NCBI GenBank assembly: GCA_009995705.1
Contig: JAADBR010000185.1
Span: 1 to 6,289, forward strand
From: Microcystis aeruginosa W13-11
GTDB taxonomy: Bacteria; Cyanobacteriota; Cyanobacteriia; Cyanobacteriales; Microcystaceae
Length of the DNA: 6,289 nt
Direction of reading: 5' to 3'
Position numbers and translations under genes: made by a program. The notes under the pieces are model-generated. The model saw only the letters and a program-made list of their open reading frames with translations, was not told the origin of the DNA and did no database searches. This document shows positions 1 through 5,437 of this stretch, in pieces (position 1 is the first letter of the stretch; every line of letters starts with the position of its first letter).

Positions 1-171
1 TGTCCAGACTGTGGGACGCACCATGACCGAGATATTAACGCTAGTAAAAATATTTTGGCCGCAGGACTTGCGGTGTCAGTCTGTAGAGCGACCATAAGAC
101 CAGAACAGAGTAAATCTGTTAAGGCCGGTGCGGAACCCCGCAAGGGAAAGAAGCAGAAACCTAAATCGTGA
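1..171 (+). CDS. tnpB: TnpB RNA-guided nuclease, C-terminal fragment (cut by window edge)
   Basis: Only the last 56 residues are in the window, in frame 1, ending at TGA 169-171. The fragment opens with CPDCG, the second half of the TnpB zinc ribbon, followed directly by [13 protein letters not shown]. This is the classical final RuvC motif of TnpB/OrfB, with D11 the probable catalytic acid of the D-x-N-A pattern. The rest is a basic tail rich in K, R and P. TnpB is an omegaRNA-guided DNA endonuclease and the ancestor of Cas12; it promotes retention of its IS200/IS605 element. The upstream zinc-ribbon cysteine pair and the first two RuvC motifs are off-window, so intactness cannot be judged. 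The visible part has no lesion. The gene runs straight into the element's right end, as expected for an omegaRNA-encoding tnpB. Confidence 0.9.
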   Translation, partial: CPDCGTHHDRDINASKNILAAGLAVSVCRATIRPEQSKSVKAGAEPRKGKKQKPKS

Positions 172-230
172 GGTTTGGGAATCACCGTCCGTTTACGGCG
201 GCGAGGATGTCAACAGCTTTAACGGTAGGG
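81..230 (+). ncRNA. Putative omegaRNA (reRNA) of the left TnpB: 3' scaffold and guide
   Basis: In TnpB systems the guide RNA is made from the 3' end of tnpB plus the right end. It finishes with roughly 16-20 nt copied from the DNA flanking the element. Here the scaffold would cover the tnpB tail, the hairpin at 183-203 and the TCAA end at 213. The guide would start at 214 (CAGCTTTAACGGTAGG...). The 5' boundary is not visible; 81 is simply where the inverted copy in this window stops being available for comparison. The assignment rests on family knowledge and position; no transcript evidence can be read from the sequence. Confidence 0.45.
183..203 (+). repeat. IS right-end hairpin with bulged T (left copy)
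   Basis: C183-G187 pairs with C199-G203 and C189-G191 with C196-G198, around a TTTA loop. T188 is left unpaired in the middle of the 5' arm. A bulged T halfway up the stem is the recognition feature of Y1 transposase TnpA in IS608-like ends. One pair is broken here (A184 against C202). The right copy at 6166-6187 has the A-T pair and one extra loop base, so this left copy is slightly degenerate. Confidence 0.65.
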
Positions 231-325
231 GATTCCTTAATCTTGATCTTAGTTCTTTGCCGGCCGATTGTCGGGAACTAGAATAGACTGTTATCTATAG
301 TTAGGGCTTGCTAAAAAAGTTTTTC

Positions 326-343
326 GTGGGGTGTGGGGTGTGG
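326..343 (+). repeat. GTGGGGT heptamer tandem repeat
   Basis: Two exact copies of GTGGGGT at 326-332 and 333-339 are followed by a partial copy GTGG at 340-343. It abuts the G/C hairpin at 345-378. The preceding stretch (a poly-A/poly-T run at 312-324) and this repeat look like the dispersed intergenic repeats common in Microcystis-type genomes; that resemblance is from memory and not checked. No protein signal is present. Confidence 0.6.
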
Positions 344-344
344 C

Positions 345-378
345 CCCCCAACCCCCCCGACATCGGGGGGGTTGGGGG
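345..378. repeat. Perfect 16-bp G/C-rich hairpin upstream of pdhB
   Basis: CCCCCAACCCCCCCGA (345-360) is exactly complementary to 363-378, with only CA between the arms. In RNA the innermost pairs would open to give a normal loop. There is no T run after the stem, so it is not a classical terminator. Its lower arm contains two G runs of 7 and 5, and the preceding repeat adds two GGGG runs, so a G-quadruplex is also possible. It lies 86 bp before the pdhB start and would be within the 5' leader if the promoter is upstream of it. Confidence 0.75.
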
Positions 379-464
379 TACAACTTCCTATTCCCTGGGA
401 CCAGAAAAGGGGTAAGATAATAAGTTTAGTGATAAGATGACCGAATTGTAAGCGGGGACTTGAT

Positions 465-1448
465 ATGGCAGAAACCCTATTATTTAATGCTTTGCGACAG
501 GCGATCGATGAGGAAATGGGCCGCGACCAGACAGTATTTGTTTTGGGGGAAGATGTGGGTCATTACGGTGGTTCCTACAAAGTTACCAAAGATCTCTACA
601 AAAAATATGGCGATTTAAGGGTTTTAGATACTCCCATCGCTGAAAATAGTTTTACGGGCATGGCAGTGGGGGCAGCCATGACGGGATTGCGTCCGATTAT
701 TGAAGGCATGAATATGGGTTTTCTTCTCCTTGCCTTTAACCAAATTGCCAACAATGCCGGGATGTTACGTTATACTTCTGGCGGTAATTTTAAAATCCCC
801 ATGGTTATCCGCGGTCCGGGGGGTGTGGGGAGACAATTAGGTGCGGAACATTCCCAACGTTTAGAGGCCTATTTTCACGCAGTACCCGGCCTAAAAATTG
901 TCGCTTGTTCCACTCCCTACAATGCCAAAGGTTTATTAAAATCGGCAATTAGAGATAATAACCCCGTGCTTTTCTTTGAACACGTTCTTCTCTATAATCT
1001 CAAGGAAAATTTACCTGATACCGAGTATCTTTTACCCCTCGATAAAGCGGAAATCGTTCGCAAGGGAGAAGATATCACCATTCTCACCTATTCGCGGATG
1101 CGTCATCACTGTTTACAGGCATTAAAACAGTTAGAAAAAGATGGCTACGATCCAGAAATTATCGATTTAATCTCCCTGAAACCCTTTGACATGGAGACGA
1201 TTGCCGCTTCGATTCGCAAGACTCATAGGGTGATTATTGTGGAAGAATGTATGAAAACGGCGGGAATTGCTTCCGAGTTAATTGCTTTAATTAATGAGCA
1301 GTTATTCGATGAATTAGATGCCCCTGTGTTAAGATTATCTTCCCAAGATATACCCACACCTTATAACGGTAATCTAGAAAGATTGACGATTATTCAACCT
1401 AATCAAATTGTCGAAGCTGTCCAAAAAATGGTCAGCGATCGCATTTAA
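465..1448 (+). CDS. pdhB: Pyruvate dehydrogenase E1 component, beta subunit
   Basis: This is the beta subunit of the thiamine-diphosphate-dependent E1 enzyme of the pyruvate dehydrogenase complex. Together with the alpha subunit (not in this window) it decarboxylates pyruvate and passes the acetyl group to lipoylated E2 in the cytoplasm. The protein has 327 residues, normal for the family. The N-terminal pyrimidine-binding domain has VFVLGEDVG with the cofactor-activating glutamate at E29, DTPIAE at 55-60, and GAEHSQ with the active-site histidine at H129. The C-terminal transketolase-type domain (about 200-320) has the signature DLISLKPFD at 234-242 and HRVIIVEE at 254-261. The ATG at 465 gives the family-typical start ([14 protein letters not shown]) after a weak GGGGA at 454-458. 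secD follows after 26 bp, an order conserved in cyanobacteria, so the genes may be co-transcribed. No lesion is visible. Confidence 0.96.
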   Translation: MAETLLFNALRQAIDEEMGRDQTVFVLGEDVGHYGGSYKVTKDLYKKYGDLRVLDTPIAENSFTGMAVGAAMTGLRPIIEGMNMGFLLLAFNQIANNAGMLRYTSGGNFKIPMVIRGPGGVGRQLGAEHSQRLEAYFHAVPGLKIVACSTPYNAKGLLKSAIRDNNPVLFFEHVLLYNLKENLPDTEYLLPLDKAEIVRKGEDITILTYSRMRHHCLQALKQLEKDGYDPEIIDLISLKPFDMETIAASIRKTHRVIIVEECMKTAGIASELIALINEQLFDELDAPVLRLSSQDIPTPYNGNLERLTIIQPNQIVEAVQKMVSDRI

Positions 1449-1474
1449 CAAATTCTCCTTTTGATACTGAAGTT

Positions 1475-2881
1475 ATGCAGAGACAAAATTGGTTATTGTT
1501 ACTGATCATCGGTCTGGTTATTGCCTCGATCTTCGTCCTGATTAAGTTACCCCTACAATTAGGTTTGGACCTGCGCGGTGGTAGTCAATTAACCATTCAG
1601 GTTAAACCCACTGAAACCGTCAAAACCATTCAACCTAATGATTTAAAAGCCGTACAAAATGTGATTGAAAATCGCGTTAATGCCCTGGGTGTTTCTGAAT
1701 CATTAGTGCAGACTGTGGACAGTAAAAATCAGGTAATCGTGCAACTACCCGGGGTCACAAATCCCAAAGAAGCTGAGAGAAACTTAAATGTTCAGGCCCA
1801 ATTAGAATTTCGTCAGCAAAAACAAGGTACAGAAGGAGAATTTCGGGCTGAATACTCAATTTTTCAACAAAAAAAAGCGGAATTAACCGCCCTTAAAGCC
1901 GAGAATAAACCCGAAAATGCCGCTAAAATTGCCGAACTAGAACAATCTCTCCAGAAATCTAAACAGGCAATTTTAAATTTATTTGAATCGGTGGACTTAA
2001 CTGGAAAAAATCTGCAAAATGCCACTATTAGTTCCACCCAAGGCACTAACTGGGAAGTAGCCATTACTTTTGATTCGGAAGGGGGCAATAAATTTGCCGA
2101 ACTGACTAAAGCGATCGCGGGTACTGGTCGCAGTATTGGGATTTTCCTCGATAATGAATTAATTAGCGCCCCTGTAGTCGATGTGCAGTTTGCCCAAACG
2201 GGAATTACTGGAGGCCGGGCCGTGATTACTGGTAATTTTACCGCCGAAACTGCCAACGATCTAGCGATTCAATTGCGCGGTGGTTCCCTCCCTTTCCCCG
2301 TCAAAGTGGAAGAAATTCGCACCGTTGGGGCAACTTTAGGCCAAGATAGCATCCGTCGCAGTATCTACGCTGGTTTAGTGGGTTTACTGTTGGTTTTAAT
2401 TTTCATGGCGGTTTATTACCGTTTACCCGGGATTATTGCTGATATTTCCCTGATTATCTATACTATACTCTCTCTGGGGGCTTTTGCCCTAGTGGGAGTC
2501 ACCATGACCTTACCCGGTATTGCTGGATTTATCCTCAGTATCGGCATGGCTGTTGATGCAAATGTACTGATTTTTGAGCGCACCCGGGAAGAATTAAGGG
2601 CCGGAAAATCTCTATTTCGGGCGGTAGAGTCGGGATTTTACCGGGCTTTTTCCAGTATTCTTGATAGTAATGTCACTACTTTAATCGCCTGTGCTGCCTT
2701 GTTTTGGTTGGGTTCAGGATTAGTCAAGGGTTTTGCTTTAACTTTAGCCATTGGGGTAGCTGTGAGTATGTTTACCGCTTTAACCTGTAGTCGCACGCTC
2801 CTGTTAATCACCGTCTTAAACGTCCCCAGCGTCCGTCAAAAACCCCAACTTTTCTGCCCTAATTTACCGACAAATCAGTAA
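1475..2881 (+). CDS. secD: Protein translocase accessory subunit SecD
   Basis: SecD works with SecF in the plasma and/or thylakoid membrane, where the pair uses the proton gradient to help pull proteins through SecYEG. The 468 residues begin with a membrane helix (about 6-24), followed directly by the family motif LGLDLRGG at 29-36. A large lumenal/periplasmic P1 domain (about 45-275) contains a charged, coiled-coil-like insert at about 126-172. Five further helices lie at about 295-446. The proton-path signature GMAVDANVLIFERTREE is at 357-373, with D361 the conserved aspartate. GATLGQDSI at 285-293 is also typical of the family. No clear Shine-Dalgarno precedes the ATG; the close spacing to pdhB suggests coupling. 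The start is supported by the hydrophobic N-terminus beginning at once. The 31-residue tail after the last helix looks unremarkable. Confidence 0.96.
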   Translation: MQRQNWLLLLIIGLVIASIFVLIKLPLQLGLDLRGGSQLTIQVKPTETVKTIQPNDLKAVQNVIENRVNALGVSESLVQTVDSKNQVIVQLPGVTNPKEAERNLNVQAQLEFRQQKQGTEGEFRAEYSIFQQKKAELTALKAENKPENAAKIAELEQSLQKSKQAILNLFESVDLTGKNLQNATISSTQGTNWEVAITFDSEGGNKFAELTKAIAGTGRSIGIFLDNELISAPVVDVQFAQTGITGGRAVITGNFTAETANDLAIQLRGGSLPFPVKVEEIRTVGATLGQDSIRRSIYAGLVGLLLVLIFMAVYYRLPGIIADISLIIYTILSLGAFALVGVTMTLPGIAGFILSIGMAVDANVLIFERTREELRAGKSLFRAVESGFYRAFSSILDSNVTTLIACAALFWLGSGLVKGFALTLAIGVAVSMFTALTCSRTLLLITVLNVPSVRQKPQLFCPNLPTNQ

Positions 2882-2889
2882 ACCAGTAG

Positions 2890-2952
2890 GGTGGGTTAGG
2901 CGACGACAAGTTATGCTGTTAACCAATAATTTCATATTCGCCGTAACCCACC
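2890..2952. repeat. MITE-like hairpin repeat between secD and secF
   Basis: GGTGGGTTA plus GGCG (2890-2902) is complementary to 2939-2952 except for one unpaired G at 2943, giving a 13-bp stem around a 36-nt loop. Short palindromes with GGTGGGTTA...TAACCCACC ends are a familiar class of dispersed non-coding repeat in cyanobacteria (family knowledge from memory). It has no T run and does not look like a terminator. It contains no gene. Confidence 0.7.
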
Positions 2953-2978
2953 GATTGCCACTCCCTACTCCCCAAATT

Positions 2979-2999
2979 CCTTTTTCCTTTTTCCTTTTT
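2979..2999 (+). repeat. CCTTTTT heptamer tandem repeat before secF
   Basis: Three exact copies of CCTTTTT (2979-2985, 2986-2992, 2993-2999) form a pyrimidine tract ending 11 bp before the secF start. It occupies the place where a ribosome binding site would sit, and no purine-rich Shine-Dalgarno is seen other than AAAAG at 3004-3008. Such a tract could change length by replication slippage. Confidence 0.7.
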
Positions 3000-3010
3000 A
3001 CTTAAAAGAT

Positions 3011-3943
3011 ATGGCATTTAGTGTTACAAAACAGCGTAATTTTTGGTGGACAGTTTCATCCTTGCTGACGATTGGTAGTATTCTGGCCATGGTAATTTCT
3101 TGGTTCACTATTCAAGCACCTTTACGACCGAGTTTAGACTTTGTTGGTGGTACGAGAATTCAGATAGAATTAGCCTGTGCCAAACAAAAGAACTGTGAGA
3201 AACCCTTAACTACTACCGAAGTGCAAGCAATTCTCGATGAGGAAGGATTGGGTAACAGTAGTGTGCAGGTGTTGGATAAATATACTTTATCGGTGCGGAC
3301 GAAAACCCTCGCAGAAGAACAGAGAACGAAATTACTCGACACCTTAAATCAGAAAATTGGCACCTTTGACCCCGAAACCAGTCAAATCGATACAGTTGGG
3401 CCCACCATCGGTCAAGAATTATTTAGGTCGGGATTTTTGGCCCTATTAGTTTCCTTTTTTGGCATTGCCGCCTATCTAAGCTTCCGTTTTCAACGGGATT
3501 ACGCTTTTTTTGCCATTGTCGCCCTGCTGCACGACGTTTTGATCACTTTAGGGGTCTTTGCGGTTTTAGGCTTAATTGCGGGGGTAGAAGTGGATAGTTT
3601 ATTTTTGGTTTCCCTCTTGACAATTGTGGGTTTTTCTGTTAACGACACAGTGGTAATTTATGATCGCGTGCGGGAAAATTTTGTTAATACTCCCGAATTA
3701 TCCGTGGATGAAATTGTCGATAATGCGGTGAGTCAAACCCTAACTCGTTCGATTAATACCACCCTGACCACTTTATTGCCTCTGGTGGCGATTTTTCTCT
3801 TTGGTGGCAGCACCTTAAAATATTTTGCCCTAGCTTTAATTATCGGTTTCGTAGCGGGGGCCTATTCAAGTATTTTTATCGCTAGTACCCTACTTGCTTG
3901 GTGGCGCGGTCGTTCCCATCGAACTAAGATAGTGCAAGCTTAA
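3011..3943 (+). CDS. secF: Protein translocase accessory subunit SecF
   Basis: This is the partner of SecD in the proton-driven Sec accessory complex. Its 310 residues match the family length. Features in order: first helix about 12-33; motif LDFVGGT at 42-48; a short P1 domain to about 135; [10 protein letters not shown] at 128-137; then five helices between about 139 and 298. The functional signature [17 protein letters not shown] is at 207-223. D212 and R219 lie in the positions of the E. coli residues D213 and R220 known to matter for function. Two cysteines in P1, C56 and C62, could form a disulfide on the outer or lumenal side; this is inference. It lies 129 bp after secD, a gap filled with repeats, yet is in the same direction and probably in the same transcript. 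A hairpin terminator follows the stop immediately. Confidence 0.96.
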   Translation: MAFSVTKQRNFWWTVSSLLTIGSILAMVISWFTIQAPLRPSLDFVGGTRIQIELACAKQKNCEKPLTTTEVQAILDEEGLGNSSVQVLDKYTLSVRTKTLAEEQRTKLLDTLNQKIGTFDPETSQIDTVGPTIGQELFRSGFLALLVSFFGIAAYLSFRFQRDYAFFAIVALLHDVLITLGVFAVLGLIAGVEVDSLFLVSLLTIVGFSVNDTVVIYDRVRENFVNTPELSVDEIVDNAVSQTLTRSINTTLTTLLPLVAIFLFGGSTLKYFALALIIGFVAGAYSSIFIASTLLAWWRGRSHRTKIVQA

Positions 3944-3973
3944 AAATGGCTATTAGTCACTAGCCAAATTTTT
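3942..3973. terminator. Bidirectional intrinsic terminator between secF and the MMADHC-like gene
   Basis: TGGCTA at 3947-3952 pairs with TAGCCA at 3961-3966 around an 8-nt loop. On the plus strand the stem is followed by AA and then TTTTT (3969-3973). On the minus strand it is followed directly by a T run (plus-strand A 3942-3946). It therefore fits termination of both secF and the converging minus-strand gene, which ends at 3986. The stem is short (6 bp), so efficiency may be moderate. Confidence 0.65.
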
Positions 3974-3985
3974 GGGACAATTTCG

Positions 3986-4468
3986 TCAAATATCGGCTTC
4001 ACCAATCATAATTGCTGTCAAAATTGACTCAACTGCTACTGCTGTAGTCCCAGACAAGAAAAGTCCGGGATAGACAGCAGTATGCCATCTTGGATGCAGC
4101 AGAGTTTTACAGCCTCTAACTGTCGAAAAATTAAATCCCAATGAATGATGAACCGTGGCAACCAAATCAAAATGAGCATCGCCTTTTTTTGAGTATTGAG
4201 GTATTCCTTCTTTAGGACAAATGATTTCTGTTAAGAAGCCTTGTTTTTGACTCATAAGATGGAAAGATTGACCCCATTGCATAAATTGCTTAAGTAGGCG
4301 ATCTTTTTCCTGTTCAATTAATTCTCCTTCTCCGTCTAAAGGAAATTGAGAATTAATCAAGACAATTACGATAGTTTGCGGAGGAACTTGCCAATCAGGT
4401 AGCAATTTTTCCCAGTTATGAACCATAAATGGGGTAGGAGATTTTATATATCTCTCCACAGAATTCAT
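3986..4468 (-). CDS. MMADHC-like protein (methylmalonic aciduria and homocystinuria type D family)
   Basis: The 160-residue protein matches the C-terminal domain of human MMADHC (CblD) as I recall it. Shared in order are: an acidic stretch leading to LL..F (48-62); a G-x-x-x-x-x-I/F-x-P-x-x-G segment at 77-88; HSLGF at 108-112; and GCKTLLHPRWHTAVYP at 119-134, against human GCCKVIRHSLWGTHV. Human MMADHC partitions cobalamin between two enzymes, and a cysteine at this GC(C)K position binds cobalt in complex with MMACHC. C120 occupies that place here. Cyanobacterial proteins of this type carry the same family name, but their role is not established and a link to B12 handling is only inference. 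No signal peptide or membrane helix is seen. ATG 4468 gives MNSVERYIKSP; the in-frame GTG at codon 4 is an alternative start. No Shine-Dalgarno is visible. It converges on secF and has its own likely promoter. Confidence 0.75.
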   Translation of the reverse strand: MNSVERYIKSPTPFMVHNWEKLLPDWQVPPQTIVIVLINSQFPLDGEGELIEQEKDRLLKQFMQWGQSFHLMSQKQGFLTEIICPKEGIPQYSKKGDAHFDLVATVHHSLGFNFSTVRGCKTLLHPRWHTAVYPGLFLSGTTAVAVESILTAIMIGEADI

Positions 4469-4495
4469 GTTTAAGCAATGAGATTGATAGGAGCA

Positions 4496-4501
4496 ATTAT
4501 A
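4496..4501 (-). promoter_or_regulatory. Likely -10 box of the MMADHC-like gene
   Basis: A perfect TATAAT (read on the minus strand from 4501 to 4496) lies 27 nt before the ATG, which would give a leader of about 20 nt. A TTGACT is present but only 5 nt upstream of it, too close to act as its -35. The hexamer at the correct spacing is not consensus-like. Confidence 0.4.
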
Positions 4502-4539
4502 TCATAAGTCAACCTACGAAACTTAAAAAGACCTATTAG

Positions 4540-4776
4540 TTAATTTATTACCGTCGTAGTCGCCTCATCAAAGGAATAAGTTGGTGGTGTAGGGATTTTA
4601 TTAAGGGTTTGACAATCCGTTAAATATTGTTCAATGACGGTTTGAAAAGCCTGTTCTAGCTCATCAACGGAAAGACCATCAAAAACAATAATATCTTCTA
4701 TATTAATGACACGACCAAAAAATAAGCGATCGCTGGCATCATATTCAATCACAGCTTCATAGCCTTTGTATTGCAT
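4540..4776 (-). CDS. hicB: HicB-type antitoxin, short form or C-terminally truncated
   Basis: The 78 residues follow the HicB pattern closely: MQYKGYEAVIEYD, then FGRVINIEDIIVFDG (20-34), SVDELEQAF (36-44) and YLTDC (51-55). This is the partial RNase-H-like fold that binds and blocks the HicA mRNA interferase. HicBs with this N-terminal sequence usually run on to about 100-115 residues with a ribbon-helix-helix DNA-binding tail that represses the operon. Here the protein ends about 15 residues after the core, with FDEATTTVIN, and neither other frame resumes a recognisable tail. Translation is coupled to hicA: the hicA stop and this ATG share one base (TAATG, 4774-4778), with AGGAG at 4784-4788. 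Since hicA is broken, this is probably an orphan antitoxin. Confidence 0.85.
   Translation of the reverse strand: MQYKGYEAVIEYDASDRLFFGRVINIEDIIVFDGLSVDELEQAFQTVIEQYLTDCQTLNKIPTPPTYSFDEATTTVIN
4726..4733. repeat. HIP1 octamer (one of three: also 1435-1442 and 2111-2118)
   Basis: The palindrome GCGATCGC is exact at this site inside hicB, at the end of pdhB (1435-1442) and in secD (2111-2118). Its over-representation is a signature of many cyanobacterial genomes and supports the taxonomic reading. Confidence 0.85.
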
Positions 4777-4987
4777 TAGTTTACTCCTGCTTTAATTAAA
4801 AATTTACGAATAGCTTTAATTGGGTATCTTTTTAGTTCCTTTTGGGGGTGCGGGGAATGAATATTAAGGGAAATTTCATTAAGATCAAATCCCACTCTTG
4901 AGCCATCACCTTATCATCCCAAACGATGTTACGGCGGATGGGATCAACAAAAATAGAATCATAGGTTTTTCGCTGTTTTCTATTCAT
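4776..4987 (-). pseudogene. hicA: hicA toxin, disrupted by an internal deletion and frameshift
   Basis: From ATG 4987 the reading frame gives MNRKQRKTYDSIFVDPIRRN followed by IVWDD, the normal N-terminus of the larger HicA type. It then goes out of frame and stops after 51 codons. In another frame GDGSRVGFDLNEISLNIHSP followed by HPQKELKRYPIKAIRKFLIKAGVN reads to a TAA that overlaps the hicB ATG, which is the normal HicA C-terminus. Against typical HicA proteins about 14 residues between WDD and GDGSRV are missing. Only 2 nt stand where about 42 are expected, so a deletion of about 40 nt fits. The lost segment includes the helix and the start of the strand that leads to the catalytic region. 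HicA is a small double-stranded-RNA-binding-fold mRNA interferase; this copy should be inactive. Confidence 0.85.
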
Positions 4988-4993
4988 TTGTTG

Positions 4994-4999
4994 ATTATA
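4994..4999 (-). promoter_or_regulatory. -10 box of the hicAB remnant, giving a leaderless or near-leaderless mRNA
   Basis: A perfect TATAAT (minus strand, 4999 to 4994) is separated from the hicA ATG by only 6 nt (CAACAA). Transcription would begin at or next to the A of the start codon. There is no consensus -35 at 16-18 nt; TTAGAT at 19 nt is weak. Confidence 0.5.
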
Positions 5000-5166
5000 G
5001 TCTGATTACCAACTTAACATCTAAGCAATACTAATGATCGCCTCTTCCCCAGAATCTAAACCGCGATCGTCACTTTAGAGAGGGGACTTGAAACACCTGA
5101 TCAGTCAGAAAAAAGTGATTGTTTCTCCCAAATTCGACTGTGCTTTCGGATTTTTAAATTTGGACT

Positions 5167-5172
5167 TATACT
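5167..5172 (+). promoter_or_regulatory. Possible -10 box of the antitoxin/RelE-like operon
   Basis: TATACT lies 34 nt before the antitoxin ATG, giving a leader of roughly 25-30 nt that contains the AGGAG ribosome site. No clear -35 is found at the expected distance (TTTCGG at 5144-5149). Confidence 0.35.
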
Positions 5173-5206
5173 GAAGTGAGAGATCAAATTGCCATCAGGA
5201 GTCAAG

Positions 5207-5437
5207 ATGATTACGTTTGAAAATGCGTTAGAGGTAGTCAGTCAATTACCTAGAGAACAGCAAGAATTATTGGCTGATATTGTCAAAAAGCGGTTAGTGG
5301 AAGTCAGAAGACGAGAAATTATGGAGGAATGTCGTGAGGCGTTGGCAGAGTACCGAACAGGGAATTTAAAAGCAATGTCAGCAGAAGAAGTTATCTCAGA
5401 ATTACGTTGTTACCTAGAAAGCGACGAGGATTCGTGA
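5207..5437 (+). CDS. Putative antitoxin of a RelE/YafQ-like module
   Basis: The start chosen is ATG 5207, because AGGAG at 5197-5201 lies 5 nt upstream. A longer version from TTG 5189 would place this ribosome site inside the gene. The 76-residue protein (MITFENALEVVSQLPREQQE...) is charged and mostly helical. It has an N-terminal helix-turn-helix-like or dimerising part (about 1-30), a long basic/acidic helix (about 30-50), and an acidic end (ESDEDS). This layout is typical of small antitoxins whose C-terminal part wraps the toxin. I do not recognise a named Pfam family with certainty; the role is inferred from its size and the following toxin gene, which it overlaps by 4 nt (GTGA, 5434-5437). 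It may also repress its own promoter. Confidence 0.75.
   Translation: MITFENALEVVSQLPREQQELLADIVKKRLVEVRRREIMEECREALAEYRTGNLKAMSAEEVISELRCYLESDEDS

Larger units (their letters stand above)
1..213 (+). mobile_element. IS200/IS605-family element, 3' part (left copy), right end included
   Basis: This is the terminal part of an IS200/IS605-type insertion sequence; its left end and any tnpA lie outside the window. It consists of the 3' end of tnpB followed by a right-end hairpin at 183-203 and the motif TCAA at 210-213. In well-studied IS608/ISDra2-type elements the single-stranded right end is a hairpin with an unpaired T, cleaved just after a tetranucleotide such as TCAA, which matches what is seen here. 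The end is placed at 213 because the inverted copy at 6156-6289 shares the sequence up to about 215 and diverges afterwards. No terminal inverted repeats or target duplication are expected for this family. Confidence 0.85.
214..464. other. Gene-free leader between the IS end and pdhB
   Basis: No convincing coding sequence is seen on either strand. The stretch contains the presumed omegaRNA guide source (214 onward), a possible but weak -10 box TATAGT at 296-301 without a good -35, the GTGGGGT repeats, the 16-bp hairpin, and an A/T-rich stretch at 413-438 with TAAGAT/GATAAT variants that could also serve as -10 boxes for pdhB. Which promoter is used cannot be decided from the sequence. Confidence 0.5.
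4988..5206. other. Intergenic region between two divergent toxin-antitoxin modules
   Basis: No gene is seen. It holds the minus-strand promoter of hicA (4994-4999) and the probable plus-strand promoter of the second module (-10 near 5167). It also has a 7-bp inverted pair TCACTTT (5070-5076) / AAAGTGA (5112-5118), with the palindrome CTGATCAG (5097-5104) between the arms. These could be operators, but the match lengths are small enough to arise by chance. Confidence 0.4.

Noticed and set aside
326..343. Start of a CRISPR array or other spaced direct repeat
   Set aside because: The units are 7 nt and directly adjacent, with no spacers; no regularly spaced repeats occur anywhere in the window.
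345..378. Rho-independent terminator before pdhB
   Set aside because: The stem is strong but there is no T run on either side; it is kept as a repeat hairpin.
1864..2256. Open reading frame on the minus strand inside secD (130 residues)
   Set aside because: It lies wholly antisense to a well-supported secD, has no ribosome site or recognisable domain, and is explained by codon use of the real gene.
3160..3342. Open reading frame on the minus strand inside secF (60 residues)
   Set aside because: It is antisense to secF without any family resemblance or start signal.
4837..4987. A stand-alone 51-residue protein from the hicA ATG
   Set aside because: After IVWDD the sequence is out of the HicA frame and has no family resemblance, while the HicA C-terminus continues in another frame, so this is a pseudogene product.
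5070..5118. 7-bp inverted repeat as an antitoxin operator
   Set aside because: The arms are 35 nt apart, short, and not placed over the likely -10 box; chance is a sufficient explanation.
5189..5206. TTG start for the antitoxin, adding six residues
   Set aside because: The AGGAG ribosome site at 5197-5201 would be inside the gene; ATG 5207 is correctly spaced.
5407..5433. TTG start for the RelE-like toxin, adding nine residues
   Set aside because: GTG 5434 gives the usual 4-nt overlap with the antitoxin and the family-typical N-terminus; the TTG has no ribosome site.
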